Origin: Calditrichota bacterium
Lineage (GTDB): Bacteria > Zhuqueibacterota > Zhuqueibacteria > Residuimicrobiales > Krinioviventaceae
Length of the DNA: 5,747 bases
Assembly (NCBI GenBank): GCA_003818595.1
Contig: RPQV01000248.1
Location: 1-5,747 of the forward strand
Reading direction: 5' to 3'
Shown here: piece by piece, positions 1-5,090 of the stretch
Numbering within the stretch: the first letter of the stretch is position 1
How the letters are laid out: each line of letters begins with the position of its first letter
Program-made: the position numbers and the translations under genes
The notes under the pieces: generated by a model
The model's input: the letters and a program-made list of their open reading frames with translations, nothing else
Told to the model about the DNA's origin: nothing
Database searches by the model: none

Positions 1-198
1 CGCTTCAATTTCCTTATTTGCGGTGGAGGCAGCGGCCAAGGTGATCTGTTTGGTATCATCGACAATTTGACCATAAATCTGGCGATTGCTTCTAAAGACC
101 ACCAGGCGAGGTCTTTCGGATGTGCCGTGAATTTTTTTATGCAGACTTTTCCGCCGACGTTCACGGGCGATCTGCTTGAGTTTACTTTTATCTGCCAT
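1..198 (-). CDS. rplR: 50S ribosomal protein L18 (partial, C-terminus outside window)
   Basis: L18 binds 5S rRNA together with L5 in the central protuberance of the large subunit. The reading frame starts with ATG at 196-198 (MADKSKLKQIAR) and runs 66 codons without a stop to the window edge. A complete L18 is about 115-120 residues, so roughly half is visible. The basic N-terminus (residues 11-25, RERRRKSLHKKIHGT), followed by ERPRLVVFRSNRQIYGQIVDD (about 28-48), is the typical L18 pattern. An in-frame TGA lies just upstream of the ATG, so no longer start is possible. The ribosome binding site is weak: only a GAG about 10 nt upstream, with an AAGG further away. It is the last gene visible, 42 bp after rplF, in the expected spc order. 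Confidence 0.95.
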   Translation of the reverse strand, partial: MADKSKLKQIARERRRKSLHKKIHGTSERPRLVVFRSNRQIYGQIVDDTKQITLAAASTANKEIEA

Positions 199-240
199 TT
201 TAGTGTCTCAATACCTTTATGATTGCATAAAATTGATGAG

Positions 241-780
241 TTATTTTCCTGCTGATTTGCCCGCTTTGCGTCGGATAACTTCGCCGGCATAGCGAATTCC
301 CTTGCCTTTATAAGGTTCAGGGGGACGCAATGAACGAATCTTTGCGGCAATCTGTCCGACCAACGCTTTGTCAATTCCACGTATCATGATGGCGTTGTTG
401 CCTTCTGTGGTGATCTCAACACCCTCAGGGGGTTTGACCAGAATTTCATGGGAATATCCCAACGTCAGCAGCAGATTCTTTCCTTTGAGTTCAGCTCGAT
501 AGCCGACACCGGTAATCTCCAGGCGGCGCTGAAAACCCTTGGATACACCTTCGATGATGTTACTGATCAAAGTCCGATACAACCCATGCATCGCTCTGAA
601 ATTCTGCGCATCGTTAGGACGTTGAACCTGAAGATTATTATCTGCCAAATTCAATGTCAATTCCGGATGCACTTGAACCGACAAAACACCTTTGGGCCCT
701 TTTGCCGTCACCGTATTTTTCTCAATATTTAATGCGACTCCGGCAGGAATGGGTATGGGAAGTTTTCCAATTCGTGACAC
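241..780 (-). CDS. rplF: 50S ribosomal protein L6
   Basis: L6 is a two-domain large-subunit protein that contacts 23S rRNA near the sarcin-ricin loop and the factor-binding region. The product is 179 residues, normal for the family. It opens with SRIGKLPIPIP. Its C-terminal domain carries the diagnostic block from GIDKALVGQIAAKIR to RPPEPYKGKGIRYAGE (about residues 135-168), followed by a basic Lys/Arg/Gly tail. The start codon is GTG (778-780), preceded by AGGAG at 787-791 with a 6-nt spacer. No competing ATG lies near the conserved N-terminus. It follows rpsH after 30 bp and precedes rplR by 42 bp, the usual spc order. It ends with TAA. Confidence 0.98.
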   Translation of the reverse strand: MSRIGKLPIPIPAGVALNIEKNTVTAKGPKGVLSVQVHPELTLNLADNNLQVQRPNDAQNFRAMHGLYRTLISNIIEGVSKGFQRRLEITGVGYRAELKGKNLLLTLGYSHEILVKPPEGVEITTEGNNAIMIRGIDKALVGQIAAKIRSLRPPEPYKGKGIRYAGEVIRRKAGKSAGK

Positions 781-786
781 GATAAA

Positions 787-791
787 CTCCT
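787..791 (-). promoter_or_regulatory. Shine-Dalgarno site of rplF
   Basis: AGGAG on the minus strand, 6 nt before GTG at 778-780. It fixes the non-ATG start of rplF. Confidence 0.85.
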
Positions 792-810
792 AATCATCTA
801 ATATTCGTTA

Positions 811-1209
811 TTACCAGACGTAACACAAAATCTCACCACCAACACCGCGGCGTTTTGCCTCCTGTCCAGTCATCACACCCTGGGACGTCGTCATGATGGA
901 AATTCCAAAGTTATTGTAGACGCGGGGGATGGTTTGCTTGCCGACATACCGTCTATAACCCGGTGTACTGATTCGCTGCAGACCGGAGATCACGCTTTCA
1001 TTATCGTCGCCGTACTTGAGGTAAATACGAATGAAAGACTGCTTATCGTCTTCGATAACGATATGATTTTTTATATAATGTTCTTGCTGCAGAATACGGG
1101 TGATTTCCCTTTTCAGGTTCGATGCAGGAATATCTACTTTGCGATGTTTAGCCCTTGTCGCATTCCTGATTCTGGTCAAGTAATCTGCGATGGGATCAGT
1201 CTTTGACAT
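811..1209 (-). CDS. rpsH: 30S ribosomal protein S8
   Basis: S8 is a primary 16S rRNA binder (helix 21 region) that nucleates the central domain of the small subunit. In E. coli it also represses spc translation. The product is 132 residues, a standard length. The N-terminus (DPIADYLTRIRNA, about residues 5-17) and the C-terminal rRNA-binding block (GISIMTTSQGVMT, about 102-114, then EAKRRGVGGEILCYVW to the end) are both canonical. The start is ATG at 1207-1209, with GGGAG at 1217-1221 and 7 nt spacing. It lies 59 bp after rpsN, the widest gap between complete genes here, and 30 bp before rplF. The stop is TAA. Confidence 0.98.
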   Translation of the reverse strand: MSKTDPIADYLTRIRNATRAKHRKVDIPASNLKREITRILQQEHYIKNHIVIEDDKQSFIRIYLKYGDDNESVISGLQRISTPGYRRYVGKQTIPRVYNNFGISIMTTSQGVMTGQEAKRRGVGGEILCYVW

Positions 1210-1268
1210 TTATTTTCTCCCTAACAACCCTTATCAGAGTAACTAATTGACGTCTAAACAATTGTGAA

Positions 1269-1454
1269 TTACCAGCTCGATTTCACGAGACCGGGAATCT
1301 TGCCATCCAAAGCCAATTCTCTCAGGCACAGGCGGCAGATACCGAACTTTCTATAGTAGGCTCGCGAACGCCCGCAGCGAGAGCAGCGGTTGTACTTTCT
1401 GACCCTAAATTTGGGTTCCTGTTTCGATTTATAAATCAAGCACTTTCTAGCCAA
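1269..1454 (-). CDS. rpsN: 30S ribosomal protein S14, type Z (zinc-binding)
   Basis: S14 sits in the head of the small subunit next to S3 and S10 and is needed for late 30S assembly. At 61 residues this is the short type Z form (often named rpsZ or rpsN1), not the roughly 100-residue zinc-free form. Four zinc-ligand cysteines are visible at residues 24, 27, 40 and 43 (CSRC and CRLC), with the typical YYRKFGICRLCLREL segment and the IPGLVKSSW ending. The start is TTG at 1452-1454, supported by GAGGAG 5 nt upstream; no in-frame ATG exists at the conserved N-terminus MARK. It lies 27 bp after rplE in the usual order. Because the protein needs zinc, organisms often keep a zinc-free duplicate elsewhere; none is visible here. 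Confidence 0.98.
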   Translation of the reverse strand: MARKCLIYKSKQEPKFRVRKYNRCSRCGRSRAYYRKFGICRLCLRELALDGKIPGLVKSSW

Positions 1455-1459
1455 GGTGA

Positions 1460-1465
1460 CTCCTC
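1460..1465 (-). promoter_or_regulatory. Shine-Dalgarno site of rpsN
   Basis: GAGGAG on the minus strand, 5 nt before TTG at 1452-1454. It is among the strongest sites in the window and decides the TTG start of rpsN. Confidence 0.88.
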
Positions 1466-1481
1466 TTTCGCTGAATTTGCA

Positions 1482-2042
1482 TTATTTCTTTTTTACAAAA
1501 GGAAGACCAAACGTACTCAACAGTTCATAGGCTTCCTCATCTGTTCCGGCAGTGGTGACTATGGTAATATTAAAACCACGTATCTTGTCAATTTTATCAT
1601 AGTCAATCTCCGGAAACACGATCTGTTCCTTGATCGAAAAATTATAGTTTCCGCGACCGTCGAATTTGATCGGCAGACCGCGGAAATCACGAATTCGCGG
1701 TATAGCGATCGAAATCAGCCGATCAAAAAATTCATACATTCTTTCTTTCCGCAATGTCACGGAGCAGCCGATGGCCATACCGGCACGCAATTTAAAATTG
1801 GAAATGGATTTTTTCGCCCGTCGGATAACCGGCTTTTGACCGGAAATTCGCGTGAGATCGTCAAGGGCGCCATCCATATTCTTTGCGTTTTCCGTCGCCT
1901 CGCCCACTCCCATATTCAGGACGATTTTTTCCAACTTGGGCACTTGATGCATATTCTTGTAATCGAATTTTTTCTGCAAATAAGGCACGACATCCTTTTT
2001 ATAGGTGTCGAGCAATCTTGGTGTGTATTTTTCTTTTGCCAT
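1482..2042 (-). CDS. rplE: 50S ribosomal protein L5
   Basis: L5 binds 5S rRNA in the central protuberance and contacts the P-site tRNA and S13 across the subunit bridge. The product is 186 residues, within the usual 178-187 range. The N-terminal half shows VPKLEKIVLNMGVGEA (about residues 34-49) and the stretch GQKPVIRRAKKSISNFKLR (about 68-86). The C-terminal half shows IPRIRDFRGL, the F-x-G-R-G-NY-FSIKEQ-VFPEI pattern (about 127-146) and DKIRGFNITIVTTA. All are strongly family-specific. The start is ATG at 2040-2042, preceded by GGATCAGGA within 12 nt. It begins 29 bp after rplX. In E. coli the L5 initiation region is the S8 repressor target; a short inverted repeat encloses this start (see findings). 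The stop is TAA. Confidence 0.98.
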   Translation of the reverse strand: MAKEKYTPRLLDTYKKDVVPYLQKKFDYKNMHQVPKLEKIVLNMGVGEATENAKNMDGALDDLTRISGQKPVIRRAKKSISNFKLRAGMAIGCSVTLRKERMYEFFDRLISIAIPRIRDFRGLPIKFDGRGNYNFSIKEQIVFPEIDYDKIDKIRGFNITIVTTAGTDEEAYELLSTFGLPFVKKK

Positions 2043-2058
2043 ATTCCTGATCCAAAAG
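2033..2058 (-). promoter_or_regulatory. Possible mRNA hairpin enclosing the rplE start
   Basis: On the minus strand CUUUUG (2053-2058) can pair with CAAAAG (2033-2038). This would put the AGGA and the AUG of rplE in a 14-nt loop. The stem is six base pairs, four of them A-U, so it is weak and could be chance. The position matches where S8 represses spc translation in E. coli, but I cannot see a convincing copy of the S8-binding fold. Confidence 0.25.
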
Positions 2059-2071
2059 CGTAAGTTTTAAT

Positions 2072-2398
2072 TTATGCAAGCATTTCGCCGCAGTTTTTAC
2101 AGACGCGCACTTTATTTTTGCGATGGCGCGTCTCATCCACAACCACTTTCTTCCCCATTCTTGAGGGTGTATTGCATTTCGGACAGATAATCATGACATT
2201 GGAAGCATGAATCGCCGCTTCCTTCTCGATGATGCCGCCCTGGGGATTTTGCTGCGTGGGTCTGCTATGGCGTTTGATAAAATTAACACCTTCGACGATT
2301 ACACGTTTCTTTTCCGGAAACACTTTCAGCACTTTGCCTTTTTTGCCTTTGTAGTTTCCCGACAACACGAGCACTTGATCATTCTTTTTGACATGCAT
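2072..2398 (-). CDS. rplX: 50S ribosomal protein L24 with C-terminal zinc ribbon
   Basis: L24 is an early assembly protein that binds the 5' end of 23S rRNA and lies near the peptide exit tunnel. The product is 108 residues. A KOW motif occupies about residues 5-35 (DQVLVLSGNYKGKKGKVLKVF), and GVNFIKRHSRP (about 37-47) and GGIIEKEAAIHASNVM (about 54-69) are typical of the family. The C-terminus has four cysteines at residues 72, 75, 100 and 103 (CPKC and CKNC), a zinc-ribbon pattern kept in many but not all bacterial L24 proteins. The start is ATG at 2396-2398. The nearest Shine-Dalgarno-like sequence, AAAGG, is about 12 nt away, so initiation may be weaker than at its neighbours or coupled to rplN 27 bp upstream. 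Confidence 0.97.
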   Translation of the reverse strand: MHVKKNDQVLVLSGNYKGKKGKVLKVFPEKKRVIVEGVNFIKRHSRPTQQNPQGGIIEKEAAIHASNVMIICPKCNTPSRMGKKVVVDETRHRKNKVRVCKNCGEMLA

Positions 2399-2425
2399 GT
2401 CGCAATTTGACCTTTATAATTAATT

Positions 2426-2794
2426 TTATATTACTTCAGGAGCTAAAGAAATAATCTTCATAAACTGCTTTTCACGCAACTCGCGCGCGACGGGACCGAA
2501 TATACGGGTTCCCTTGGGTTCACCGGCTTCGTTGATCAACACGGCTGCGTTTTCATCAAATCGAATATAGGAACCGTCCTTGCGCCGACGCTCTTTTTTG
2601 GTACGGACAATCACCGCTTTGCTCTTATCACCCTTTTTGATGGAGGCATTCGGCAAAGCCTGTTTAACGGAGACGATAATGATGTCTCCTACTCCGGCAT
2701 ATTTCCTCTTGCTGCCGCCGAGAATACGGATGCACATCACCTTCTTGGCGCCGGTGTTATCAGCAACATTGAGTCTGGTATATTCCTGAATCAT
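2426..2794 (-). CDS. rplN: 50S ribosomal protein L14
   Basis: L14 lies at the subunit interface, forms part of an intersubunit bridge with 16S rRNA and is the docking site of the silencing factor RsfS. The product is 122 residues, the usual length. MIQEYTRLNVADNTGAK at the N-terminus and GTRIFGPVARELR (about residues 98-110) at the C-terminus are diagnostic. The frame is open eight codons further to a TTG at 2816-2818, but the conserved N-terminus begins at ATG 2792-2794, which has AAGGGA at 2801-2806 with a 6-nt spacer. I chose the shorter form. It follows rpsQ by 27 bp. In E. coli this gene opens the spc operon, but no promoter is evident in front of it here. The stop is TAA. Confidence 0.98.
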   Translation of the reverse strand: MIQEYTRLNVADNTGAKKVMCIRILGGSKRKYAGVGDIIIVSVKQALPNASIKKGDKSKAVIVRTKKERRRKDGSYIRFDENAAVLINEAGEPKGTRIFGPVARELREKQFMKIISLAPEVI

Positions 2795-2821
2795 TTCGCG
2801 TCCCTTCAGCTTGAGCAAAAA

Positions 2822-3076
2822 CTATTTTGCTCGCTCCACAATTTCGACAAGACGCCAACGTTTGTGACGACTCAGCGGCCTCGTCTCCATAATTTTAACC
2901 GTATCTCCGATATGGCTTTCATTTTTTTCATCGTGAGCCATAAACTTGGAGGTGCGTTTCACATACTTTTTATAGAGTGGATGCATAACGCGACGCTCGA
3001 CAGCAATAACCCGGCTTTTTTCCATCTTGTCGCTGGTAACTACACCCAGTATAACTTTTCTACGACCTCTTTCCAC
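2822..3076 (-). CDS. rpsQ: 30S ribosomal protein S17
   Basis: S17 is an OB-fold primary binder of the 5' domain of 16S rRNA. With the start chosen here it has 84 residues, the same as the E. coli protein. It reads MERGRRKVILGVVTSDKM at the N-terminus and contains IGDTVKIMETRPLSRHKRW (about residues 56-74) followed by LVEIVERAK, both typical. An in-frame TTG at 3092-3094 would add six residues (MNWRSK) absent from the family. The GTG at 3074-3076 is preceded by GGAG with a 7-nt spacer and matches the family N-terminus, so GTG is preferred. The gap to rpmC is 35 bp and contains a 16-bp perfect palindrome. The stop is TAG or TAA-type at the 2822 end, 27 bp before rplN. Confidence 0.97.
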   Translation of the reverse strand: MERGRRKVILGVVTSDKMEKSRVIAVERRVMHPLYKKYVKRTSKFMAHDEKNESHIGDTVKIMETRPLSRHKRWRLVEIVERAK

Positions 3077-3083
3077 TTTTGAT

Positions 3084-3087
3084 CTCC
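3084..3087 (-). promoter_or_regulatory. Shine-Dalgarno site of rpsQ
   Basis: GGAG on the minus strand, 7 nt before GTG at 3074-3076. It favours the 84-residue S17 over a 90-residue form starting at TTG 3092-3094, because the site lies inside that longer frame. Confidence 0.82.
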
Positions 3088-3100
3088 AATTCAATGAATC

Positions 3101-3116
3101 AATAGGAATTCCTATT
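3101..3116. repeat. 16-bp perfect palindrome at the rpmC stop
   Basis: AATAGGAATTCCTATT reads the same on both strands. It overlaps the rpmC stop codon (3112-3114) and lies upstream of the rpsQ Shine-Dalgarno site. As RNA it could form at most a 6-bp stem with an AAUU loop. No U-tract follows, so it does not look like an intrinsic terminator. Function unknown; it may be chance. Confidence 0.6.
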
Positions 3117-3312
3117 TGACCAGACGCAATTCACGCTCATGCAGCGTCGTGCGGTAGCGCGCGATATCTTTACGCAGCATTTGCAGGCGCATTGGATTGT
3201 CGAGCTGGTGCGTCGAATGCAGGAAACGCAGATTTCCCATTTCTTCAATCGCGTCTTCCAGTTTCAATTTCAATTCTTCATCCGTCAGCTGACGAATCTC
3301 TTCCATTTTCAT
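3112..3312 (-). CDS. rpmC: 50S ribosomal protein L29
   Basis: L29 is a small helical-hairpin protein on the solvent side near the exit tunnel, where it helps form the docking site for trigger factor and signal recognition particle together with L23. The product is 66 residues, typical of the family. It shows the two-helix pattern: IRQLTDEELKLKLEDAIEEM (about residues 6-25), then LRFLHSTHQLDNPMRLQMLRKDIARYRT, where the QL-NP-R---RKDIAR signature is recognisable. The start is ATG at 3310-3312, with GGAG at 3321-3324 and 8 nt spacing. The next Met, two codons in, is less well spaced. The gene starts only 3 bp after the rplP stop, with its ribosome binding site inside rplP, which suggests translational coupling. 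The stop is TAG. Confidence 0.96.
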   Translation of the reverse strand: MKMEEIRQLTDEELKLKLEDAIEEMGNLRFLHSTHQLDNPMRLQMLRKDIARYRTTLHERELRLVK

Positions 3313-3315
3313 ATC

Positions 3316-3735
3316 TTAATCTCCGAAATCAGAAGCTGTTACAAATTTCGTTTTCATGGGTAATTTGTGAGCAGCCAAACGCAACGCTTCGCGCGCAGTT
3401 TCCTCGGGGATGCCGTCCATCTCAAACAAAATCCGACCCGGCTTGATCACGGCAACCCAAAACTCCGGAGCTCCCTTACCTTTTCCCATACGGGTTTCCG
3501 CCGGCTTTTTAGTCACTGGTTTGTCGGGGAAAATTCGAATCCAAATTCTCCCGCTGCGACGGACATAACGTGTCATGGCAACACGCGCGGCTTCAATCTG
3601 TCGCGCTGAGACCCATTGCGGTTCCAGGGCTTTCAAACCGAATTGACCGAAAGCCAACTGCGAACCGCGAACAGCCACGCCGCTCATTCGGCCTCGTTGT
3701 TGTTTACGATATTTTATGCGCTTGGGCATTAACAT
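3316..3735 (-). CDS. rplP: 50S ribosomal protein L16
   Basis: L16 organises the A-site region of the 50S subunit near the peptidyl transferase centre. The product is 139 residues, within the normal 136-144. MLMPKRIKYRKQQRGRM at the N-terminus, FGQFGLKALEPQW (about residues 29-41), RIWIRIFPDKPVT (63-75), RMGKGKG (82-88) and the FEMDGIPEETAREALRLAAHKLP block are canonical. Arg82 corresponds to the conserved arginine hydroxylated in E. coli L16 by YcfD/RoxA. The frame is open 21 codons upstream to a TTG at 3796-3798, inside rpsC, but the family N-terminus begins at ATG 3733-3735, which has GGAG at 3746-3749 (10 nt away). It follows rpsC by 23 bp and ends in TAA. Confidence 0.98.
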   Translation of the reverse strand: MLMPKRIKYRKQQRGRMSGVAVRGSQLAFGQFGLKALEPQWVSARQIEAARVAMTRYVRRSGRIWIRIFPDKPVTKKPAETRMGKGKGAPEFWVAVIKPGRILFEMDGIPEETAREALRLAAHKLPMKTKFVTASDFGD

Positions 3736-3758
3736 GGGATAAACTCTCCAATTAAACT

Positions 3759-4400
3759 CTATTCTTCCATCATTTCGCCGATGACTTCGCCGCGGCAAAT
3801 CCAGACCTTCACTCCAATCGTGCCGTAGGTGGTGAAGGAGATCGCCTTGGCAAAATCAATATCCGCACGCAGGGTATGAAGAGGGATTCTTCCTTGTTTA
3901 TATTGCTCATTTCGCGACATTTCAGCACCGCCAAGACGACCGGAACAACTGATACGAATTCCTTCGGCGCCCATGCGCATCGCAGACATGATGGCTTTCT
4001 TCATCGCGCGTCGGAAAGATATTTTTCCAGCCAACTGACTGGCAATATTCTCCGCCACCAGGTAGGCATCGAGCTCGGGACGCTTGATCTCCTCGATATT
4101 CAGCTGGATATCCTTACCTGTAACCCGCTGAAGCTCTTCTTTCAACTTGTCAACTTCAGCACCTTTGCGGCCGATGACGATGCCGGGACGTGCAGTATGA
4201 ATCGTCAAGGTAATCTGCTTGGGAGTCCGTTCAATGACCACTCGTGAGATGCTCGCCCGTTGCAGACGATTGCGGACATATTTGCGGAGCATCAAGTCTT
4301 CATTTAACTTTTTAGCAAAATTCTTTTCATCGAACCATTTGGAATCCCAAGTCCGAATGATTCCAAGTCTAAAACCGATAGGATTTGTCTTCTGTCCCAA
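3759..4400 (-). CDS. rpsC: 30S ribosomal protein S3
   Basis: S3 forms part of the mRNA entry channel in the small-subunit head and contributes to the ribosome's mRNA helicase activity with S4 and S5. The product is 213 residues, at the compact end of the family (about 207-240) and lacking a long C-terminal extension. MGQKTNPIGFRLGI opens the protein. A type 2 KH domain follows, with its GxxG loop at residues 77-80 (GRKG). The C-terminal domain shows IRISCSGRLGGAEMSR and the segment from IPLHTLRADIDFA to TTYGTIGVKVWI. The start is TTG at 4398-4400 with AGGAG 6 nt upstream; no ATG occurs before the conserved GQKTNPIGFR. It lies 18 bp after rplV, and the stop is TAG. Confidence 0.98.
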   Translation of the reverse strand: MGQKTNPIGFRLGIIRTWDSKWFDEKNFAKKLNEDLMLRKYVRNRLQRASISRVVIERTPKQITLTIHTARPGIVIGRKGAEVDKLKEELQRVTGKDIQLNIEEIKRPELDAYLVAENIASQLAGKISFRRAMKKAIMSAMRMGAEGIRISCSGRLGGAEMSRNEQYKQGRIPLHTLRADIDFAKAISFTTYGTIGVKVWICRGEVIGEMMEE

Positions 4401-4406
4401 CCTTTG

Positions 4407-4411
4407 CTCCT
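4407..4411 (-). promoter_or_regulatory. Shine-Dalgarno site of rpsC
   Basis: AGGAG on the minus strand, 6 nt before TTG at 4398-4400. It supports the TTG start of rpsC and lies entirely in the 18-bp gap after rplV. Confidence 0.86.
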
Positions 4412-4418
4412 AAAATGC

Positions 4419-4766
4419 TTAATTCTCTTTTCCGGCAATAACAATCGAGATATGACTCGACCGTTTGCGTATACGCGTCGCGCGTCCCATTGATGCCGCC
4501 CGAAACCGTTTCATGATAAAAGCACCGTCAATCTTGAGCTCCTTGATGTACAATTGCTCGGTGGAGACTTTGGACGTTTCGTCGTTATTCAGCATGTTGG
4601 CAACCGCTGAACGAACCGCTTTTTCGATCGGCAATGAAGCTGCGGTATTGTTAAAGTGCAGCAGATTCAATGCTTCATCGACGCCTTTACCACGAACCAT
4701 CTTCGCGACACGTCGCAATTTATAAGGAGACATGCGAATCCACTTCGCATTTGCTTTTGCTTCCAT
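4419..4766 (-). CDS. rplV: 50S ribosomal protein L22
   Basis: L22 binds several 23S rRNA domains, and its long beta-hairpin lines the peptide exit tunnel near the macrolide-binding region. With the start chosen it has 115 residues, close to the usual 110-115. MEAKANAKWIRMSPYKLR opens the protein, RGKGVDEALNLL follows, and the hairpin region (about residues 80-105) shows KIDGAFIMKRFRAASMGRATRI. The frame extends five codons further to a TTG at 4779-4781, but that codon overlaps the GGAG (4776-4779) lying 9 nt before ATG 4764-4766, so ATG is the better start. No hairpin-loop insertion or deletion of the kind known from macrolide-resistant mutants stands out. The gap to rpsS is 31 bp. The stop is TAA. 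Confidence 0.97.
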   Translation of the reverse strand: MEAKANAKWIRMSPYKLRRVAKMVRGKGVDEALNLLHFNNTAASLPIEKAVRSAVANMLNNDETSKVSTEQLYIKELKIDGAFIMKRFRAASMGRATRIRKRSSHISIVIAGKEN

Positions 4767-4797
4767 TGGATATATCTCCAAAAGCCGTTAATTATTC

Positions 4798-5079
4798 TCA
4801 GCGTTTTGTTTTCTCAGCCTTTTTATTCACATGGCCACGAAACGTTCTCGTGGGGGCAAATTCACCCAGTTTGTGGCCGACCATGTTCTCGCTTATGAAA
4901 ACCGGAATGAACTTGTTTCCATTGTGCACAGCAACAGTATGCCCGATAAAATCAGGTGATATCGTCGAGCGTCGAGCCCATGTTTTAATAACCTTCTTTT
5001 CGTTCGCTTCATTCAAAGCAGTAACCTTTTTCAGAAGCTTAACATCGATGTACGGACCTTTTTTGATAGACCTTGCCAT
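4798..5079 (-). CDS. rpsS: 30S ribosomal protein S19
   Basis: S19 forms a complex with S13 in the small-subunit head and contacts the A-site finger and L5 region. The product is 93 residues, the usual length. MARSIKKGPYIDVKLLKKV opens it, KTWARRSTISPDFIGHTVAVHNG (about residues 33-55) is central, and ENMVGHKLGEFAPTRTFRGH (about 64-83) is the strongest family signature, followed by a Lys-rich tail. The start is ATG at 5077-5079. Its Shine-Dalgarno site is weak: AGGG about 9 nt away, overlapping the rplB TAG stop. The gap to rplB is only 11 bp, so initiation here may depend on ribosomes finishing rplB. The wording around SPDFIGHTVAVHNGNKFIPV resembles Bacteroidota-type S19, as far as I can recall. 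Confidence 0.98.
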   Translation of the reverse strand: MARSIKKGPYIDVKLLKKVTALNEANEKKVIKTWARRSTISPDFIGHTVAVHNGNKFIPVFISENMVGHKLGEFAPTRTFRGHVNKKAEKTKR

Positions 5080-5090
5080 TATCGATAACC

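Noticed and set aside
217..228. Four-codon reading frame (ATG CAA TCA TAA) just upstream of rplR as a leader peptide
   Set aside because: It is too short to distinguish from chance, has no ribosome binding site of its own, and shows no attenuator structure.
1210..1268. 59-bp rpsN-rpsH gap as a riboswitch or small RNA
   Set aside because: It contains only a good rpsH ribosome binding site and weak 5-bp inverted repeats (AATTG/CAATT). No known regulatory fold is recognisable.
2399..2431. TATAAT-like AT-rich stretch between rplN and rplX as a promoter
   Set aside because: No plausible -35 element at a suitable distance on the minus strand, and the AT richness is normal for these short gaps.
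2795..2818. Eight-residue N-terminal extension of L14 from TTG
   Set aside because: The family begins at MIQEYTRLNVADNTG, and the AAGGGA site is correctly spaced for ATG 2792-2794 but lies inside the extension.
3736..3798. 21-residue N-terminal extension of L16 overlapping rpsC
   Set aside because: It begins at TTG inside rpsC, is not found in L16 proteins, and the downstream ATG has its own GGAG site in the gap.
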